A stretch of 64,000 nt of DNA from contig NZ_JAHUWJ010000030.1 of the NCBI RefSeq assembly GCF_019219075.1, positions 1 to 64,000 on the forward strand, given 5' to 3'. The notes under the pieces are model-generated. The model worked only from the letters and a program-made list of their open reading frames with translations, searched no databases and had not been told where the DNA came from. Shown piece by piece: positions 5,740 to 17,700 of the stretch; the stretch's first letter is position 1, and each line of letters begins with the position of its first letter. The position numbers and the translations under genes were made by a program. Source of the DNA: Chitinophaga sp. sic0106. Lineage in GTDB: Bacteria; Bacteroidota; Bacteroidia; Chitinophagales; Chitinophagaceae.

Positions 5740-8700
5740 TTATCGTTTTAAATCAAATGTTTTATCCAATTCATGCCCCGGAGTAGCGGAAGAACTGTTT
5801 TCTGCTCGCTTATACTGCACTCTTAATTGCTCTGCACCTTGAGATTGCGCGTATTGTTTTAAAACTCCTAACGACTCCATTATCGCTCTGGTTCCAAATT
5901 CATTTTTCAGTTCATTTCCTTTTGCTCCTTGCGGATAAAAAACCATATTAGTCAATGACATTTTCGTACCTGTCACTGTTTTCTCTGCCAAAAACTCATT
6001 TATTTTTCCATTCGAATATTTTATATTTCCCATGATGATTCCATCAGCTTCTCCAATTATCGTCAATTCAGGTTGTGATCGACTAGCTGTCTGTCCATTA
6101 CCGCTGGGCACTTTAGTCGCGCCTCCTTGTGCGGCCGAAACTTGTTTTGAAACAGATACTTCCGGAGTACTCGCTCTACGAACCGCCCAAGCAGTAGTAA
6201 ATCCTCCCTGGAACAAGTCTACCATTTCCTTTTCATGGGCAGCATTTGAGGCTGCCGCTACTTGTCCTACATCTTTTTGAGAAAGAAATACCTTATCCAT
6301 TTCCTCCTCTGTTTTTCCAGAAAAATCTCTATAGGCTTTCGCTATACGAGAAGGTGCACCAAACCAGCTCTGCGCCCACTGTGGGGTTTCATCTCCAAAA
6401 TAATAAACTCGATTTTTATAATGATAATAAGGACTAACCGTTAATCCCCATGAGTTAGCATGCATTAACGCCATCTGACTCCTACCTGTCTTTTCGTTGA
6501 AAGAAATAAGATAGTGCTTATCTTCCCCTCCATCAAGGTCTATTGCTTGTATAGGAGTATTTCCTGCAAACTGATATGGAGTATACCACGGAAAATCCTT
6601 CGTTAATGGATCTACACTAAGGAACTTCGCAATCCTCGGATCATAAATTCTAAATCCATAATCCTGCTGATTCCCTTCTCCCTTCACCTCATTATCATTC
6701 TCCTTACCATTGAACCCATAACGATACCTACCCGCATCATACCCTCTACCATACAGCCCCACCCCAAACGGAGCATAATCCTGAGCCGATACAATTCTTG
6801 GCACATAATACCCAACCGTCGTATCATTCAGCGCAACTCCCAGCTTATCATCACCTACAGTTGCCAACACATTACCTAGGTGATTAGATAACTCAAAGAA
6901 CTTATTACCTCTCTTAAAGGTAGTAAAATATCCGGATCCTACACCTGGTAATGAATATGTTTCAGGCGATTCTGCATTTGCCACCTGGGTCTGACTATTA
7001 TCAATACCTAGACGGCTGCTACCATACAGATGAATCTCGGTTTGTGTTTTGAAACCATTGTTGATAGATGGGTCGCCGGTGACATAAATACTCATGACAT
7101 TACCTGATGCATCTCTCAAATAGCGTGTTTCTAAATCGCCCACTCGTTTTGCTATGCGATTCCCAGCTATGTCGTAGGTGTACTTTATGACTTTACCATC
7201 TGTCTTTTCTATCTGAGAAATTTTCCCGTATATATTCCATGAAATACGTTTTATCCCCCCTTGAACATCTGATGTCAGATTTCCAATTTCGTCATACAGA
7301 TAATTTTTATCCTGTTGTCCATCGATATCATTTTCGTATGCAGCCAGATCCACACTATCAGTTATGAAGTTAAGTTTATTGGACCCAGTCAAATAATGGT
7401 ACTGCATACTATCCATCGTTTCGCTCTTTCCTGCCCAGGTAATGTTACCATTACGCTTGTATTTTAGGATATTACCATTAGGGTCATACGCCAGCGACTC
7501 TGCAAAATCCGGCAGTGTAATCCGATTCCACTTATTGGCAACCGAATCCAGCCCTTTGGTAGCATTCATCTGCTTGATACGATTCAATACATCGTAAGTA
7601 TAATTATACATTAAAGGCTCACCCACCTTAGGCAAATTCACAGCCATTGCCGCGATATTACCGTTATATAACGGTCGTATTACATTATTAGTAGCTGTAA
7701 ATGCTTTTCCACCAATACCGGAATAATCTCCATTATTATAATGCAGATTGAAACTATACGCATCCTTAGCAGTCAAACCTGATAGACTTCCATCTCCCCC
7801 CATATCATTTAATGCACCTAATACGGTACTATTCACGCCTTTGAGCCAACCTTGTAACGTATATGCATAGTCGACTCCCTGCACTTTAGCCTGCCCTAAT
7901 ACCGTTCTGGTCAACACACCGTGCTTAGCGTACTCATAGGATGCATCACGTTCCCAATAAATACTATCCTTACTTGTTTCTACTGCAATAATTTTATTTT
8001 CTGCATCATAGGCATATCGATGGTAAAAGGCATCCACCTGACCAGGCTGATAACTTACTGAATTTACCTTACCACTAATCAGATCATAAGCATATGCGAT
8101 TTTCTTAAACCTGTCTGCCTGATTGGAAGCTAATCCGTCCTGGTAGTCCTGCATAAGCAATTTAACATTACCATGAATGTCATAGGAATAATAAGTGGCT
8201 GAAGTATGCCCTCCTGGTATAGTATCATTAATTGTCGGATAAGAAGCACTCCAGGCAATACGGTTTCTCAGATTTACGGGTGACCAGTCCGTTCCATCGG
8301 TAAATGGATAAGGCTTATCATATACCGTACGGGTAATCTGCTCCCTCGAGGCTCCTGCGTTGGCAAACCAAAGCTTCCAGGTTTCCGACATTTTCGCAAT
8401 CGAGTCCACCATAGCATTGCTGCTGGCCAACTGTCCCACCTCTGTAATTCTCCCAATATTATCATACAATGTATAACTGTAATTGCCAACTAAATGCTGT
8501 TTGGCATTTTGAGAAACTGACAAGCGTCCAAGGCGATCATACCATAACTTGGTCTTCCCTCCATCCGGTGTTTGTTGTTCAATCACGCCTCCAACTGTAT
8601 TATATCTGTAATTTGTAACAAGTGTATGCGCTGGCACCACTTGTGCACCATTTGTTCTAGCTACAGCAACACTATCCAACCAGGCCTTTCGCTGGTTAAC

Positions 8701-11700
8701 CTTTGCTCCTGCAGGAGGTACCGTTTTAACGAGATTTCCTGCCTGATCATAGTAGTACAAAGTATGTTGGTATTCCCTCTTGTCATAACTTACTGTGAAC
8801 GCTTCATACCCTTTTACGGATTTCAAAGCTGCTACATAGGCCTGCTGGAAGTTATAGGTAAGATTGTCTTTAACATAGTTGTAAATCTCCTCTGCTTTAG
8901 CATTTGCAATTACACTACTGTCTACACATGGATTATAATCACCGGAAGTATCCAATGGAAATATTGGTGAAGCCGCGCCACATAAAATACTGGAAGATAC
9001 AAAGTAACAACTATCAATACCTGGACAATTAAGACTCAAGGCAAATGGAGACTTATTACCAGCAAGGAGAGATATGGTATTGAATGATGTTCCAGAAACT
9101 ACTTCAATATTACCAGCCAAACTATTTGACTTGCCAGCTGCTACTGAAGATACCGGTAGTTCCAGCAACTCATCATTACAACCTGTTTTACCTTCCCTGG
9201 TAGCAGATACCATTAAGGCTCTGCCATCCTGGGAACCGGAACCAGCATAGGTACCTGATGAATGTTGCACCAGCTTGGACAACCTTTCATTTCCAGGCAA
9301 TAAAATATGGTTAGCCCAAACAGGTTGCATAGCAGCATCCAATGCCTCTAACCACACATCTGCGCCAGATCTACTTATGAGCACTCCATTATCTATAGTG
9401 GCAGACAACCTGATTCTGGACAATTCAGTTTCAGGCGCATCTGATAGTTGAATGGCTTTTAGAACATTACCAACCTGATCAACACTTAAAATCCGGTTAT
9501 TCGAACCATTATCACACGCCATCAACAGAGCATCACCCGATTTCACAAAGTCTCTTACGCTATTACTATCGGATAGCGTATACTTACTAATTGAAATAAC
9601 AGTTCCATCAGCGGTTGACACACTTGCCATTACCGGTTGCAACCCCACACCATAGTCTACAGAACCAGCCATCACGAGCGATTCACCATTGCTAACCAAT
9701 CCCAGATAATCTCCGGTTAAACCAAGATCCTCCTGATTCATCCATTGTACATCACCCTCATTAGTAAGCACGCCACTTACCCAATGTGTATAATTCGCCC
9801 CATTTTTTCGTAACCCAGTAAATGCAAAACCACCAGTTGCAGTTTCAACTATATCACAGCCTTTTGCACCAAATTCAGCAAAATCAACTGTCTTATTCCA
9901 TACTACTTCACCCGTTACATTCAGTTTAACCAATAAGATTGCACCATTATCAAAGCAAGCAGAATAAGTAGTACCAACACCAACGAAACCGCCATCAGTT
10001 GTAGGAATAAGTCTGCTTAATTCGTCATCCGCCTCGCCTCCATAGGTCCTAGCCCAAATATAATTTCCTTTTGTATCCGTATTTATCACATAGGCATCTT
10101 TCCCGCCGGCAGATGCTACATTGGTACTACCAGCCATAATATACCCGCTGGCTGTTTCATGAATATCATTGATATTATCTACTCCTTGACCAGCGTTATA
10201 TGTTTTAATCATCTGTCTGCTCTCTAATGAGCCAGGTTTGCATACCTTCACCGTATTACCGGTACCGGTAGCACAGCTATCCATGAACTGCAGGTATTCC
10301 CATGTTTGTTTTGAGAAGCCTAATCTGGTATTCATGTAGGTTGCGTATAAACTATTTATTGAACGCTGATCCTCGGTGGAATCCTCATAAGCGGGAACTA
10401 AGCCCGGGTAGGCACTACTAAACCCAGCATTTAATTCATTGATCCGTTCACAATTCACACAGGAAGGATTAGTACTACACTGTAAAAATACAGGCACAAT
10501 CACTGGCTTAGGAAGATACTTACAGTCTGTATTACTTTGACTGCACGCATCCAGCAATTCATTCAGGTTTTCCTGTGAAAAATTTAAATGCCGGGTTCTT
10601 TTTACATATGCCGCAAGGTTTGTGTCCTGAGGTTTTTTGAAATTACTATACTCATTCACCAAAGCCTGAAGATTATCACACTCACATTGCGCGGGCTTGG
10701 TATAGGATGTTCTGTCTGAATACTTAATCGTCACATCGTATGGAGGAGGAGCTTTGATCAGCTCACTATTACATATCAAAGGATCAGTGATCCCCTTTGC
10801 ATAATTATATGCATTCAATACCTCCGCAAAACTTTTGTATACTGCATTAGTACCAGGTTTAACAGTGCTTGCACCATAAGGATGATCTGCATCAGCGGCT
10901 GATTTACAAACAGCAAGTAACTTTTCTTTAATTTCTGCCAATGCAGTTGGTGAGAACTTACATGGAGCAAGTTGACTTAACCAGGTTTGCGCCATACTAT
11001 CAATATTGCGATAGTAGACCTGCATCAGCTGTTGCCTGGTGTCATTGACAGGATCAGTACTAACCTTAAGTAAGCTATCAAGAGACCCTAAACCATTATC
11101 CTTTAACAGATTTGTGACATTTCCAAACCTTGTTGCCTTGCCTGCGGCAGCCAATACTTCTGGTTTTGCGGATTGTTTTGTGCAGTTAATAGCCGCCAGA
11201 CTATCCAATGCTGTTTTATGAGCCGAAAGGTAATAAGAACGGAAATTGCGCCACATCATATCCAGATCGCCACTACAAACAGTGGCCTCCAGTCCGGAAG
11301 GAGTAGCATTGTTATATTGAGTCATACATGCATCGCCACCATCACATCTTACCGCCATTGCAGCCACTGTCCACATGCTAGCCATTTGCACCTGCGTGCC
11401 TACCTTGATCTTCTGATATTTAGCGACTTTATCTGGAAGCGTAACCGGTGCAGCCTTCAGGAGCGGATCAGGGTTGACAGACTTAGCATCAGCAGGTGTA
11501 AGATATCCAGCCTGCTTAGCAGCCATATAACTATCAGTATTCTCAAACTTATAGATCCATTTTTGTGCATCATTATATTGTTCATAAATGCCTAGCTTAC
11601 AATATTCAGGATGCAGCTTCAGCAGGGTATTTGCCCACTGTGGTTCAAAAAATTCAATAAAACTCTGTGGACTTAGCTCATCTGGCTTTTTATAAGTTGG

Positions 11701-14037
11701 GTTAGGATTATCCGGATCAAGGATCGTCATAGCTTGCCCGTTAATATCAACAAAGACACCATTTGTTCTCTGATATGGTGGCGGCTGCTTATGATCCAGG
11801 TAAAAAATGGAATAAATGCTGGTAGTATCATAAGCCAACGCATATTGACCAAAGGGCGGGGTTACATCGTCCAACATCTGTTTACGGATTTCGTCAGTGG
11901 ACGGCGTTTCTGACCTTCCGCATTCAGAACAAGCCGGCTCACAAGGTGAATCCCGATGTAACTGCTTCTGTTCTTCCAAAATAGTCTCAAATGAAACACA
12001 GGAACTGGATTTAAAATAGATGCTATCCCTGTAATATTCCATTGCATGCTGGTTAATTACCAATGATCTGTTAATCTGATAACTACCACGCTCCAGCTCA
12101 AGTGCAAACTCAAACTGAAACTTACCTTCCTCCTTCAATTTATAATCTGTAGTATAGTTATGTGCAACAATCTTATATGGCCTTCCATTAAGATGCTGGT
12201 TCATAACATCATCTGTAATAACTATTTCCAGATCGTACAAACCAGGATAAATCAGCGTATCTCCACTGCAATTCGGAAGCCGCAGCACAGGTGGAACCAA
12301 GTCATATTTGAACGTATAAACTCCTTTCTCAGGTACCAGCTTGGATTCCTGTAAGTTCAGTGAATAGCTCCTGGGATCATAACTATCTTTTGTCAGCTGT
12401 TCAGAAACATGTACCACATCGATGCTATCCAGATCGAGCAGGCTTCCAGAAGATTTACCAGCCAACGCAGTCGCCACTGTACGACCATGCATATCAATGT
12501 AGCTATAGGACAGCTGGCCATTTTGGTCCACCACTGCATTTTTGAAATAGTGGTTACTACTTCCTACCTCTGTTCCAAACATAGCATCCAGTTCTTCCTG
12601 CGAAGCACCTGAATAATAATACCTGATCTCCCTGCCACTACCGATCTGATATTGATCACCAACCCCACCTTGCTTTCTGATCCTACCAGTATTATCCGGT
12701 TCAAATACCGTTTCTACAAAAGGATAACCATTAGCTCTGGGAATATATTTATTACTTCCGACATTGGCTTCCGGATTAGCGGAGGAATAATAATTGGAAG
12801 TTCCACTGGAAGAATCCATCGCAGGTGCATGCGCTGTTAATAGGTCCAGTGGACTGTTAACTTTATCATATAAGTCCTTATCATATGGCAAGCCTCCTGA
12901 CGCTACATTCAGCGAAGGGTTATACTTTAGCACTTTAAGTCCGGTTGGACTTGGCAATACCTGGATCACACCACGTCCTTGCAAATCATACATTTGCTCC
13001 CCAACGATAACATTATTGGTAACGTTATCAATAGATACTGTCTGGCGGTTATGCAAACCGCCATCTGCATAATTAGTCACAATTTTTCTTTTCCCATCTT
13101 CAGCGAATACTACTTTTGACTGCCAGTTCAATGAACGCTGATGCCCGTTATACATATATGCACCGAAACCTGCCGGATAATTTGAGCTCCACACACTTTC
13201 CAGCCGTTGCGTATCTGATAATTCCTGTACTGGTCTTACCCTATAATACAAAACCCCTACTTTTCCATACAGTAATGGAATATCATATGCAGTTGATGAT
13301 GTAGTAATTCTTGTTGCATTGTTGGAAAATACCATTTTGGGATTGACGGGATTTCCATATCTGTTGGCGTCTAATGCACTGGAATCAATAAATGTCCATT
13401 CCAGGTCATATACGTCAGCCCCAATAACAGCTGGCCAATTTACGGGTAGCCTGTCTTCATCCACAATATTTAATGGGGTAGCAGTTATAGTGGTGATAAC
13501 ATCATTGCTGCAGGAGAAACTATATTTGGGCACCAGGCGCATTTCGTTGTCCAGCATGAGTGCTGGGAGCACCCGTTGTAGCTGATCAGAGACTACACTT
13601 GTCATCTGCACCTTTACACTATGTGCTCCGTTAAAAACAAATGAGTTACGCAGACTATATGGTTTGGAGGTATCATAATCGATAGTTAACTCCTTATCCG
13701 TATAATGCTCATTATCACCATCAACACCATAAAATATTCGCACATTTGCTTTCACAGAAAATTTTGGTGGCAGCATACGCCTGGAAAATTCATTCAGACG
13801 CAATGTGATTATATTCTTTACAGTTGAACCAGCGGTCATTTTAGCACGGAGTGCACTGTCGAAATAAATAGAATCCTGTAGGGATATCGAAGAATCTTTT
13901 ACTAGATTTCCGATTGCTCCATCCAGAGATTTAATAATTGTTATTTCCTGCCTGGACTGGGCATATGCCCCCAACTGCAATAAAAATATTGCGAACACGG
14001 AAATAAAGGCTCGGGATAATCTTAAATAGGGTTGCAT
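5740..14037 (-). CDS. Giant secreted Rhs/YD-repeat protein with variable C-terminus
   Basis: This protein has about 2,765 aa. The ATG at 14037 is preferred over the TTG one codon upstream. A signal peptide ends near residue 27 (GAYA/QS). The N-terminal half is a secreted shell-like region rich in beta-strand; roughly 1280-1620 reads as repeated GGF/DAYVI...VWNKT beta-propeller blades. YD repeats begin near 1745 (LYYYDQAGNLV, LWYDRLGRLSVS). The Rhs-associated core lies near 2430-2500 (YGFRIYDPRIAKFLSVDPL, then NTPIQAIDLDGG). About 265 residues follow the core, in the position of a toxin tip. The tip is not recognised; its last 100 residues hold GNIKYSNGKINEFLAEK and end in GHELDKTFDLKR. In Rhs proteins the shell encloses a toxin that is released after cleavage near the core. 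The candidate immunity gene follows after 3 bp. Confidence 0.85.
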   Translation of the reverse strand: MQPYLRLSRAFISVFAIFLLQLGAYAQSRQEITIIKSLDGAIGNLVKDSSISLQDSIYFDSALRAKMTAGSTVKNIITLRLNEFSRRMLPPKFSVKANVRIFYGVDGDNEHYTDKELTIDYDTSKPYSLRNSFVFNGAHSVKVQMTSVVSDQLQRVLPALMLDNEMRLVPKYSFSCSNDVITTITATPLNIVDEDRLPVNWPAVIGADVYDLEWTFIDSSALDANRYGNPVNPKMVFSNNATRITTSSTAYDIPLLYGKVGVLYYRVRPVQELSDTQRLESVWSSNYPAGFGAYMYNGHQRSLNWQSKVVFAEDGKRKIVTNYADGGLHNRQTVSIDNVTNNVIVGEQMYDLQGRGVIQVLPSPTGLKVLKYNPSLNVASGGLPYDKDLYDKVNSPLDLLTAHAPAMDSSSGTSNYYSSANPEANVGSNKYIPRANGYPFVETVFEPDNTGRIRKQGGVGDQYQIGSGREIRYYYSGASQEELDAMFGTEVGSSNHYFKNAVVDQNGQLSYSYIDMHGRTVATALAGKSSGSLLDLDSIDVVHVSEQLTKDSYDPRSYSLNLQESKLVPEKGVYTFKYDLVPPVLRLPNCSGDTLIYPGLYDLEIVITDDVMNQHLNGRPYKIVAHNYTTDYKLKEEGKFQFEFALELERGSYQINRSLVINQHAMEYYRDSIYFKSSSCVSFETILEEQKQLHRDSPCEPACSECGRSETPSTDEIRKQMLDDVTPPFGQYALAYDTTSIYSIFYLDHKQPPPYQRTNGVFVDINGQAMTILDPDNPNPTYKKPDELSPQSFIEFFEPQWANTLLKLHPEYCKLGIYEQYNDAQKWIYKFENTDSYMAAKQAGYLTPADAKSVNPDPLLKAAPVTLPDKVAKYQKIKVGTQVQMASMWTVAAMAVRCDGGDACMTQYNNATPSGLEATVCSGDLDMMWRNFRSYYLSAHKTALDSLAAINCTKQSAKPEVLAAAGKATRFGNVTNLLKDNGLGSLDSLLKVSTDPVNDTRQQLMQVYYRNIDSMAQTWLSQLAPCKFSPTALAEIKEKLLAVCKSAADADHPYGASTVKPGTNAVYKSFAEVLNAYNYAKGITDPLICNSELIKAPPPYDVTIKYSDRTSYTKPAQCECDNLQALVNEYSNFKKPQDTNLAAYVKRTRHLNFSQENLNELLDACSQSNTDCKYLPKPVIVPVFLQCSTNPSCVNCERINELNAGFSSAYPGLVPAYEDSTEDQRSINSLYATYMNTRLGFSKQTWEYLQFMDSCATGTGNTVKVCKPGSLESRQMIKTYNAGQGVDNINDIHETASGYIMAGSTNVASAGGKDAYVINTDTKGNYIWARTYGGEADDELSRLIPTTDGGFVGVGTTYSACFDNGAILLVKLNVTGEVVWNKTVDFAEFGAKGCDIVETATGGFAFTGLRKNGANYTHWVSGVLTNEGDVQWMNQEDLGLTGDYLGLVSNGESLVMAGSVDYGVGLQPVMASVSTADGTVISISKYTLSDSNSVRDFVKSGDALLMACDNGSNNRILSVDQVGNVLKAIQLSDAPETELSRIRLSATIDNGVLISRSGADVWLEALDAAMQPVWANHILLPGNERLSKLVQHSSGTYAGSGSQDGRALMVSATREGKTGCNDELLELPVSSVAAGKSNSLAGNIEVVSGTSFNTISLLAGNKSPFALSLNCPGIDSCYFVSSSILCGAASPIFPLDTSGDYNPCVDSSVIANAKAEEIYNYVKDNLTYNFQQAYVAALKSVKGYEAFTVSYDKREYQHTLYYYDQAGNLVKTVPPAGAKVNQRKAWLDSVAVARTNGAQVVPAHTLVTNYRYNTVGGVIEQQTPDGGKTKLWYDRLGRLSVSQNAKQHLVGNYSYTLYDNIGRITEVGQLASSNAMVDSIAKMSETWKLWFANAGASREQITRTVYDKPYPFTDGTDWSPVNLRNRIAWSASYPTINDTIPGGHTSATYYSYDIHGNVKLLMQDYQDGLASNQADRFKKIAYAYDLISGKVNSVSYQPGQVDAFYHRYAYDAENKIIAVETSKDSIYWERDASYEYAKHGVLTRTVLGQAKVQGVDYAYTLQGWLKGVNSTVLGALNDMGGDGSLSGLTAKDAYSFNLHYNNGDYSGIGGKAFTATNNVIRPLYNGNIAAMAVNLPKVGEPLMYNYTYDVLNRIKQMNATKGLDSVANKWNRITLPDFAESLAYDPNGNILKYKRNGNITWAGKSETMDSMQYHYLTGSNKLNFITDSVDLAAYENDIDGQQDKNYLYDEIGNLTSDVQGGIKRISWNIYGKISQIEKTDGKVIKYTYDIAGNRIAKRVGDLETRYLRDASGNVMSIYVTGDPSINNGFKTQTEIHLYGSSRLGIDNSQTQVANAESPETYSLPGVGSGYFTTFKRGNKFFELSNHLGNVLATVGDDKLGVALNDTTVGYYVPRIVSAQDYAPFGVGLYGRGYDAGRYRYGFNGKENDNEVKGEGNQQDYGFRIYDPRIAKFLSVDPLTKDFPWYTPYQFAGNTPIQAIDLDGGEDKHYLISFNEKTGRSQMALMHANSWGLTVSPYYHYKNRVYYFGDETPQWAQSWFGAPSRIAKAYRDFSGKTEEEMDKVFLSQKDVGQVAAASNAAHEKEMVDLFQGGFTTAWAVRRASTPEVSVSKQVSAAQGGATKVPSGNGQTASRSQPELTIIGEADGIIMGNIKYSNGKINEFLAEKTVTGTKMSLTNMVFYPQGAKGNELKNEFGTRAIMESLGVLKQYAQSQGAEQLRVQYKRAENSSSATPGHELDKTFDLKR

Positions 14038-14046
14038 CAAATATTA

Positions 14047-14748
14047 TCAGTTGGGCTTGTCAAAAGTCAATGTATAATCCTTATATTTTCCGATAGGTAT
14101 ATAGCTATTACCATCCGGCTGTATATACTGTTTTTCATCAAATCCCGGATAATCCTCTTCTATAAAGCGATAATTCTTAAAATCAGAAGTTACTACCAGT
14201 TGGCTCATACCAGAATCTATAGTATCAGTATTCCCTACCAACGCTGCTACCTGCAGTGAAAAACCAGTTTTTATGTCCGTTCTTATAACGAACCTCTGGA
14301 TCTCCATTGGTGGAATCGTATTTATTATCAAAATCCGTTCGGCGGGCCCGGATTGTAACTCCCAGTTAGCAATATGAGACAGTAGCAGATCTGCAGATGG
14401 AATAGCCGTCTGAGTGGGCAGGTTTTCAGAATTGTGATACTTGACGTAAATTTCTTTAGTTACATGATTTAGCAAAATCCTGAACTTACCATTGATAATT
14501 AGCGTAGTTTCCGACGTTTTCATTATCATCCTGCCCTTTCCAAGGAAAAAGCTGACAGCCATTGTGTCTGGGGCACCACCGCCTTTACTCATCACCAAAG
14601 CATCATATGCATATGGGCGCATATCCGGACTACGTTGCATCAGTTCATAGACTGCCCTGAAACCAACAGTATCCTTATGCACTTGCCCATAACCCCAAAA
14701 TGGCAATACACCGATTGTGAGTAATAATATAAATTGTAATCTTATCAT
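14047..14748 (-). CDS. Secreted protein of unknown function in Rhs operon
   Basis: This 233-aa protein has a signal peptide (about 1-21, ending WGYGQ). The mature part is a run of amphipathic beta-strands (MAVSFFLGKGRMIMKTSETT, IQRFVIRTDIKTGFSLQVAA), somewhat like periplasmic lipid-carrier or lipocalin folds, but no family is recognised. It lies 3 bp from the upstream SprB-like gene and 9 bp before the Rhs gene. A role as a periplasmic helper in folding or export of the neighbouring giants is an inference from this position. A second small secreted protein sits in the same place before the SprB-like gene. Confidence 0.75.
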   Translation of the reverse strand: MIRLQFILLLTIGVLPFWGYGQVHKDTVGFRAVYELMQRSPDMRPYAYDALVMSKGGGAPDTMAVSFFLGKGRMIMKTSETTLIINGKFRILLNHVTKEIYVKYHNSENLPTQTAIPSADLLLSHIANWELQSGPAERILIINTIPPMEIQRFVIRTDIKTGFSLQVAALVGNTDTIDSGMSQLVVTSDFKNYRFIEEDYPGFDEKQYIQPDGNSYIPIGKYKDYTLTFDKPN

Positions 14749-14751
14749 TTT

Positions 14752-17700
14752 CTAATTACTTTGAATCAAACCTGTTCTGCTTTCTGAAATTGTCTTTACA
14801 CCACGTTCAGTTTCCTTTTTCACACGGATAAGAGTTCCATCATCATCGTACTCATAGAAGGTAGCATAATTATTTTCATCCAGGGTAGCCATCATTTTTA
14901 ACGACAGTGAGCTATATACATATGATTTCATGTTCGCGTTATACGGATGGAACCGGATATCGTCGAAATAAACTTTAGAACTGGTGGTAGCCTCCAACAT
15001 TAAAGTGAGACTACTGTCACCTACTGGCAGATTAAATGATTGCTCATAACGTTGCCAGCCATCTATAATACCCCCAGCCGGCTTTAGCTCAATAGTTTGG
15101 CGCACAGCTCCTCCCACAAAAATTGTCACTTTGTGTTTTTCATAATTTATAGTAGCACAAGGCTGCTCTTCTTTGACCCATGCACTAAAGTACATATTGG
15201 TACCTACCAGGGGAGAAAAAGTCGGCAAAAGCACACTACTGTTAAGCCTTACAGCGGCAAGCACAGAGTCATAGTTACAGGCAGAATAAGCCATCCGAAA
15301 ATCCGGTAACTGCGCAGGAACATCAGCTTGAACAACAGGCACTTTAATAGCTACAGGCTTACTTTGCTCCACCCTGATCGAATATCTGCCGGTATGGTGC
15401 TCAGTGCTATCAATCTGTGAACTATAACCTGAAAAATCAAAATGTCGGGCAGAGACACATGTGCCGTTTTCATTACAATTTGTCGCTTTAAAATCATAAT
15501 CTTCAAAACCTTCAAATGCTGCACTTCTATATCTGCCGTTCACAACATCTGCAATCTGGAGGTTATTGTTATAGCCAAATAAAGCAGCATTATAGATACC
15601 CAAGGCATTACGCGACTCTAGCTGACTACCAGAGCTGTTTATTGCCATACTTTCAACGTTCCATACCCATTTGGTAGTGTCAATTGATTCGTCTTTAACC
15701 CAGTTCCCATCACCCTGTCTCCAGAAAAAGCGGAACGTATCATAAGTCCCATCTGTTCTTATATTAGTGGCCACATCAGTCGACTTCTCTTTACGGTTAT
15801 CATAATATAAATAACTCCTCTTCGCTTGCCAGTTACCCAATAGACCAACAGTAACCGGATTTACCGTGGTATCAGTTACAGCGCTGATGCAAGAATTTAC
15901 GGAAGGAGCCAGCTTAATTTCTACAGTATCTTTCAAAGAAAAAGGACAGAGGTCTGTAAAAATTTCAACTGAATATATTCCGGCATTACCTGACCTGAAA
16001 TTATTAATTAATGCATATGGACCAATCGCCTGGAATGGCCGGGTTCCCAAACCAGAAGGTTTTGGCCCTTTCCATGCATAAGTAGAATTAATACCTGGCA
16101 ATTCAACTCTCAACTGCACAACATCACCACTGCAGTAGTAAGACGATGATTTAATCAATTGCATGGCCGCAAAATCATATATCTTTACATCCTGAATAAT
16201 AAAGTTGCCACATGGGTCAGTTATCTTAATTGAATACTCCATATCCTTCATTAAGGAATAGGAAGATCCGCTGCTAAAATTACCTGTTTGGTTACTTGCT
16301 ATATAGGGACCCGTTTCCCCCTGCCCTTTATTCGCTAATTGATAGGTATAAGGGCCATTAGGTATACCTCCATCCTTAGCTCTGATTCTTATAACTCCAC
16401 TATTATCTGGGCCACCCGGACATATCCACCCGATGACTGTATCGACAGCTAATACAGGCCGGATCGTATTAAATGTCTTAGTGTTTATACCCCAATCTTT
16501 AGCTGAATAAGAATTCCCTCTTAGTGCAACATTATAATACCCTCCTGCTGCAAGGAAAAAGGAGGTAGCATCTCTCCCTGCAATAATTGTTGGACTTTCA
16601 ACTAACTGGTATCCAAAGGTATTTTTAGGATGATATCCCGTAATAGTGGGAAATACTCTCAATCCACCACATTCCCATTGGGAAGTATAGTCCCAGCTGT
16701 ATGTTGCAACATCCTGATCTGTTACCATAAAAGGCACTAGCACAGTATCACAGTCATATATAAACCTGAATAAATAAGACCCTGGCATAATGGGACTATC
16801 ATCTGGTTCTTGATATTGATTATTTTGATAAGATGGACTGCCCCATATTACACCAGTAAAAAGGGCACTTGAAGAATAAGTACCTGCATACGGATATAAC
16901 ATTTGCCACTTCATATTTGACGGAATGCCCGGGTATCCATTTATTAGCGCAATGATACTTGTTACATTACTTCTTCCAGTTGCAATCTCGCCACTGGTAG
17001 GATCTAGCCTCAATCTTACCGCAAAAGAAATATAACTCAGCACATTCATTGTATATTCCCATTGCACCACATTATTGGCATCCTTTAACTCTAATCGATA
17101 CTTACCTGCTTTCAAATTGGGACCAATGCCACTTAAATCTTCTATTGAATGGGATCTTCTATAAACTATCTTATTGGTCGAATCATAAAGTGTAACCAGG
17201 TATGGTGGACAACTGTAGGTTTGTCCAAAATCATCCTGCCAGATAGTATACTTAATATCATAGGAGCTGTCAACACAATTTTTTACTGTTTGTACAGATA
17301 GATATGCTTTGGGAATTTCACGAGTAAACGATGACGTATCCAGGCAGGTCGAAGTCACTGTTAATGTTAATAGCTTGCCATAATTATCACTGATTGTTTT
17401 ACCGGGACCAAATAACAAAGTATCATATGCACTTTCCGAAATTCTTTTCCATGGCGAAGGCCCCCCTCCATCAAATGCTAACGAATAATAATTGGTATCC
17501 GGATAAAAGTATTGTGATGAATTTGCTATTAGATGGAGTTTTAACCCGGAGCAATCAGTCAACCTTTCCATGCCTATGTAGGTATAAAAACTTTGATTTG
17601 ACTCCACAGGTACGGTTACAGGGTTTAGGTACTGTGAAGTACCACATGCATCCACTACATTAATTTTATATTCACCACCTGGCAATCCTCTAAACGTTTT

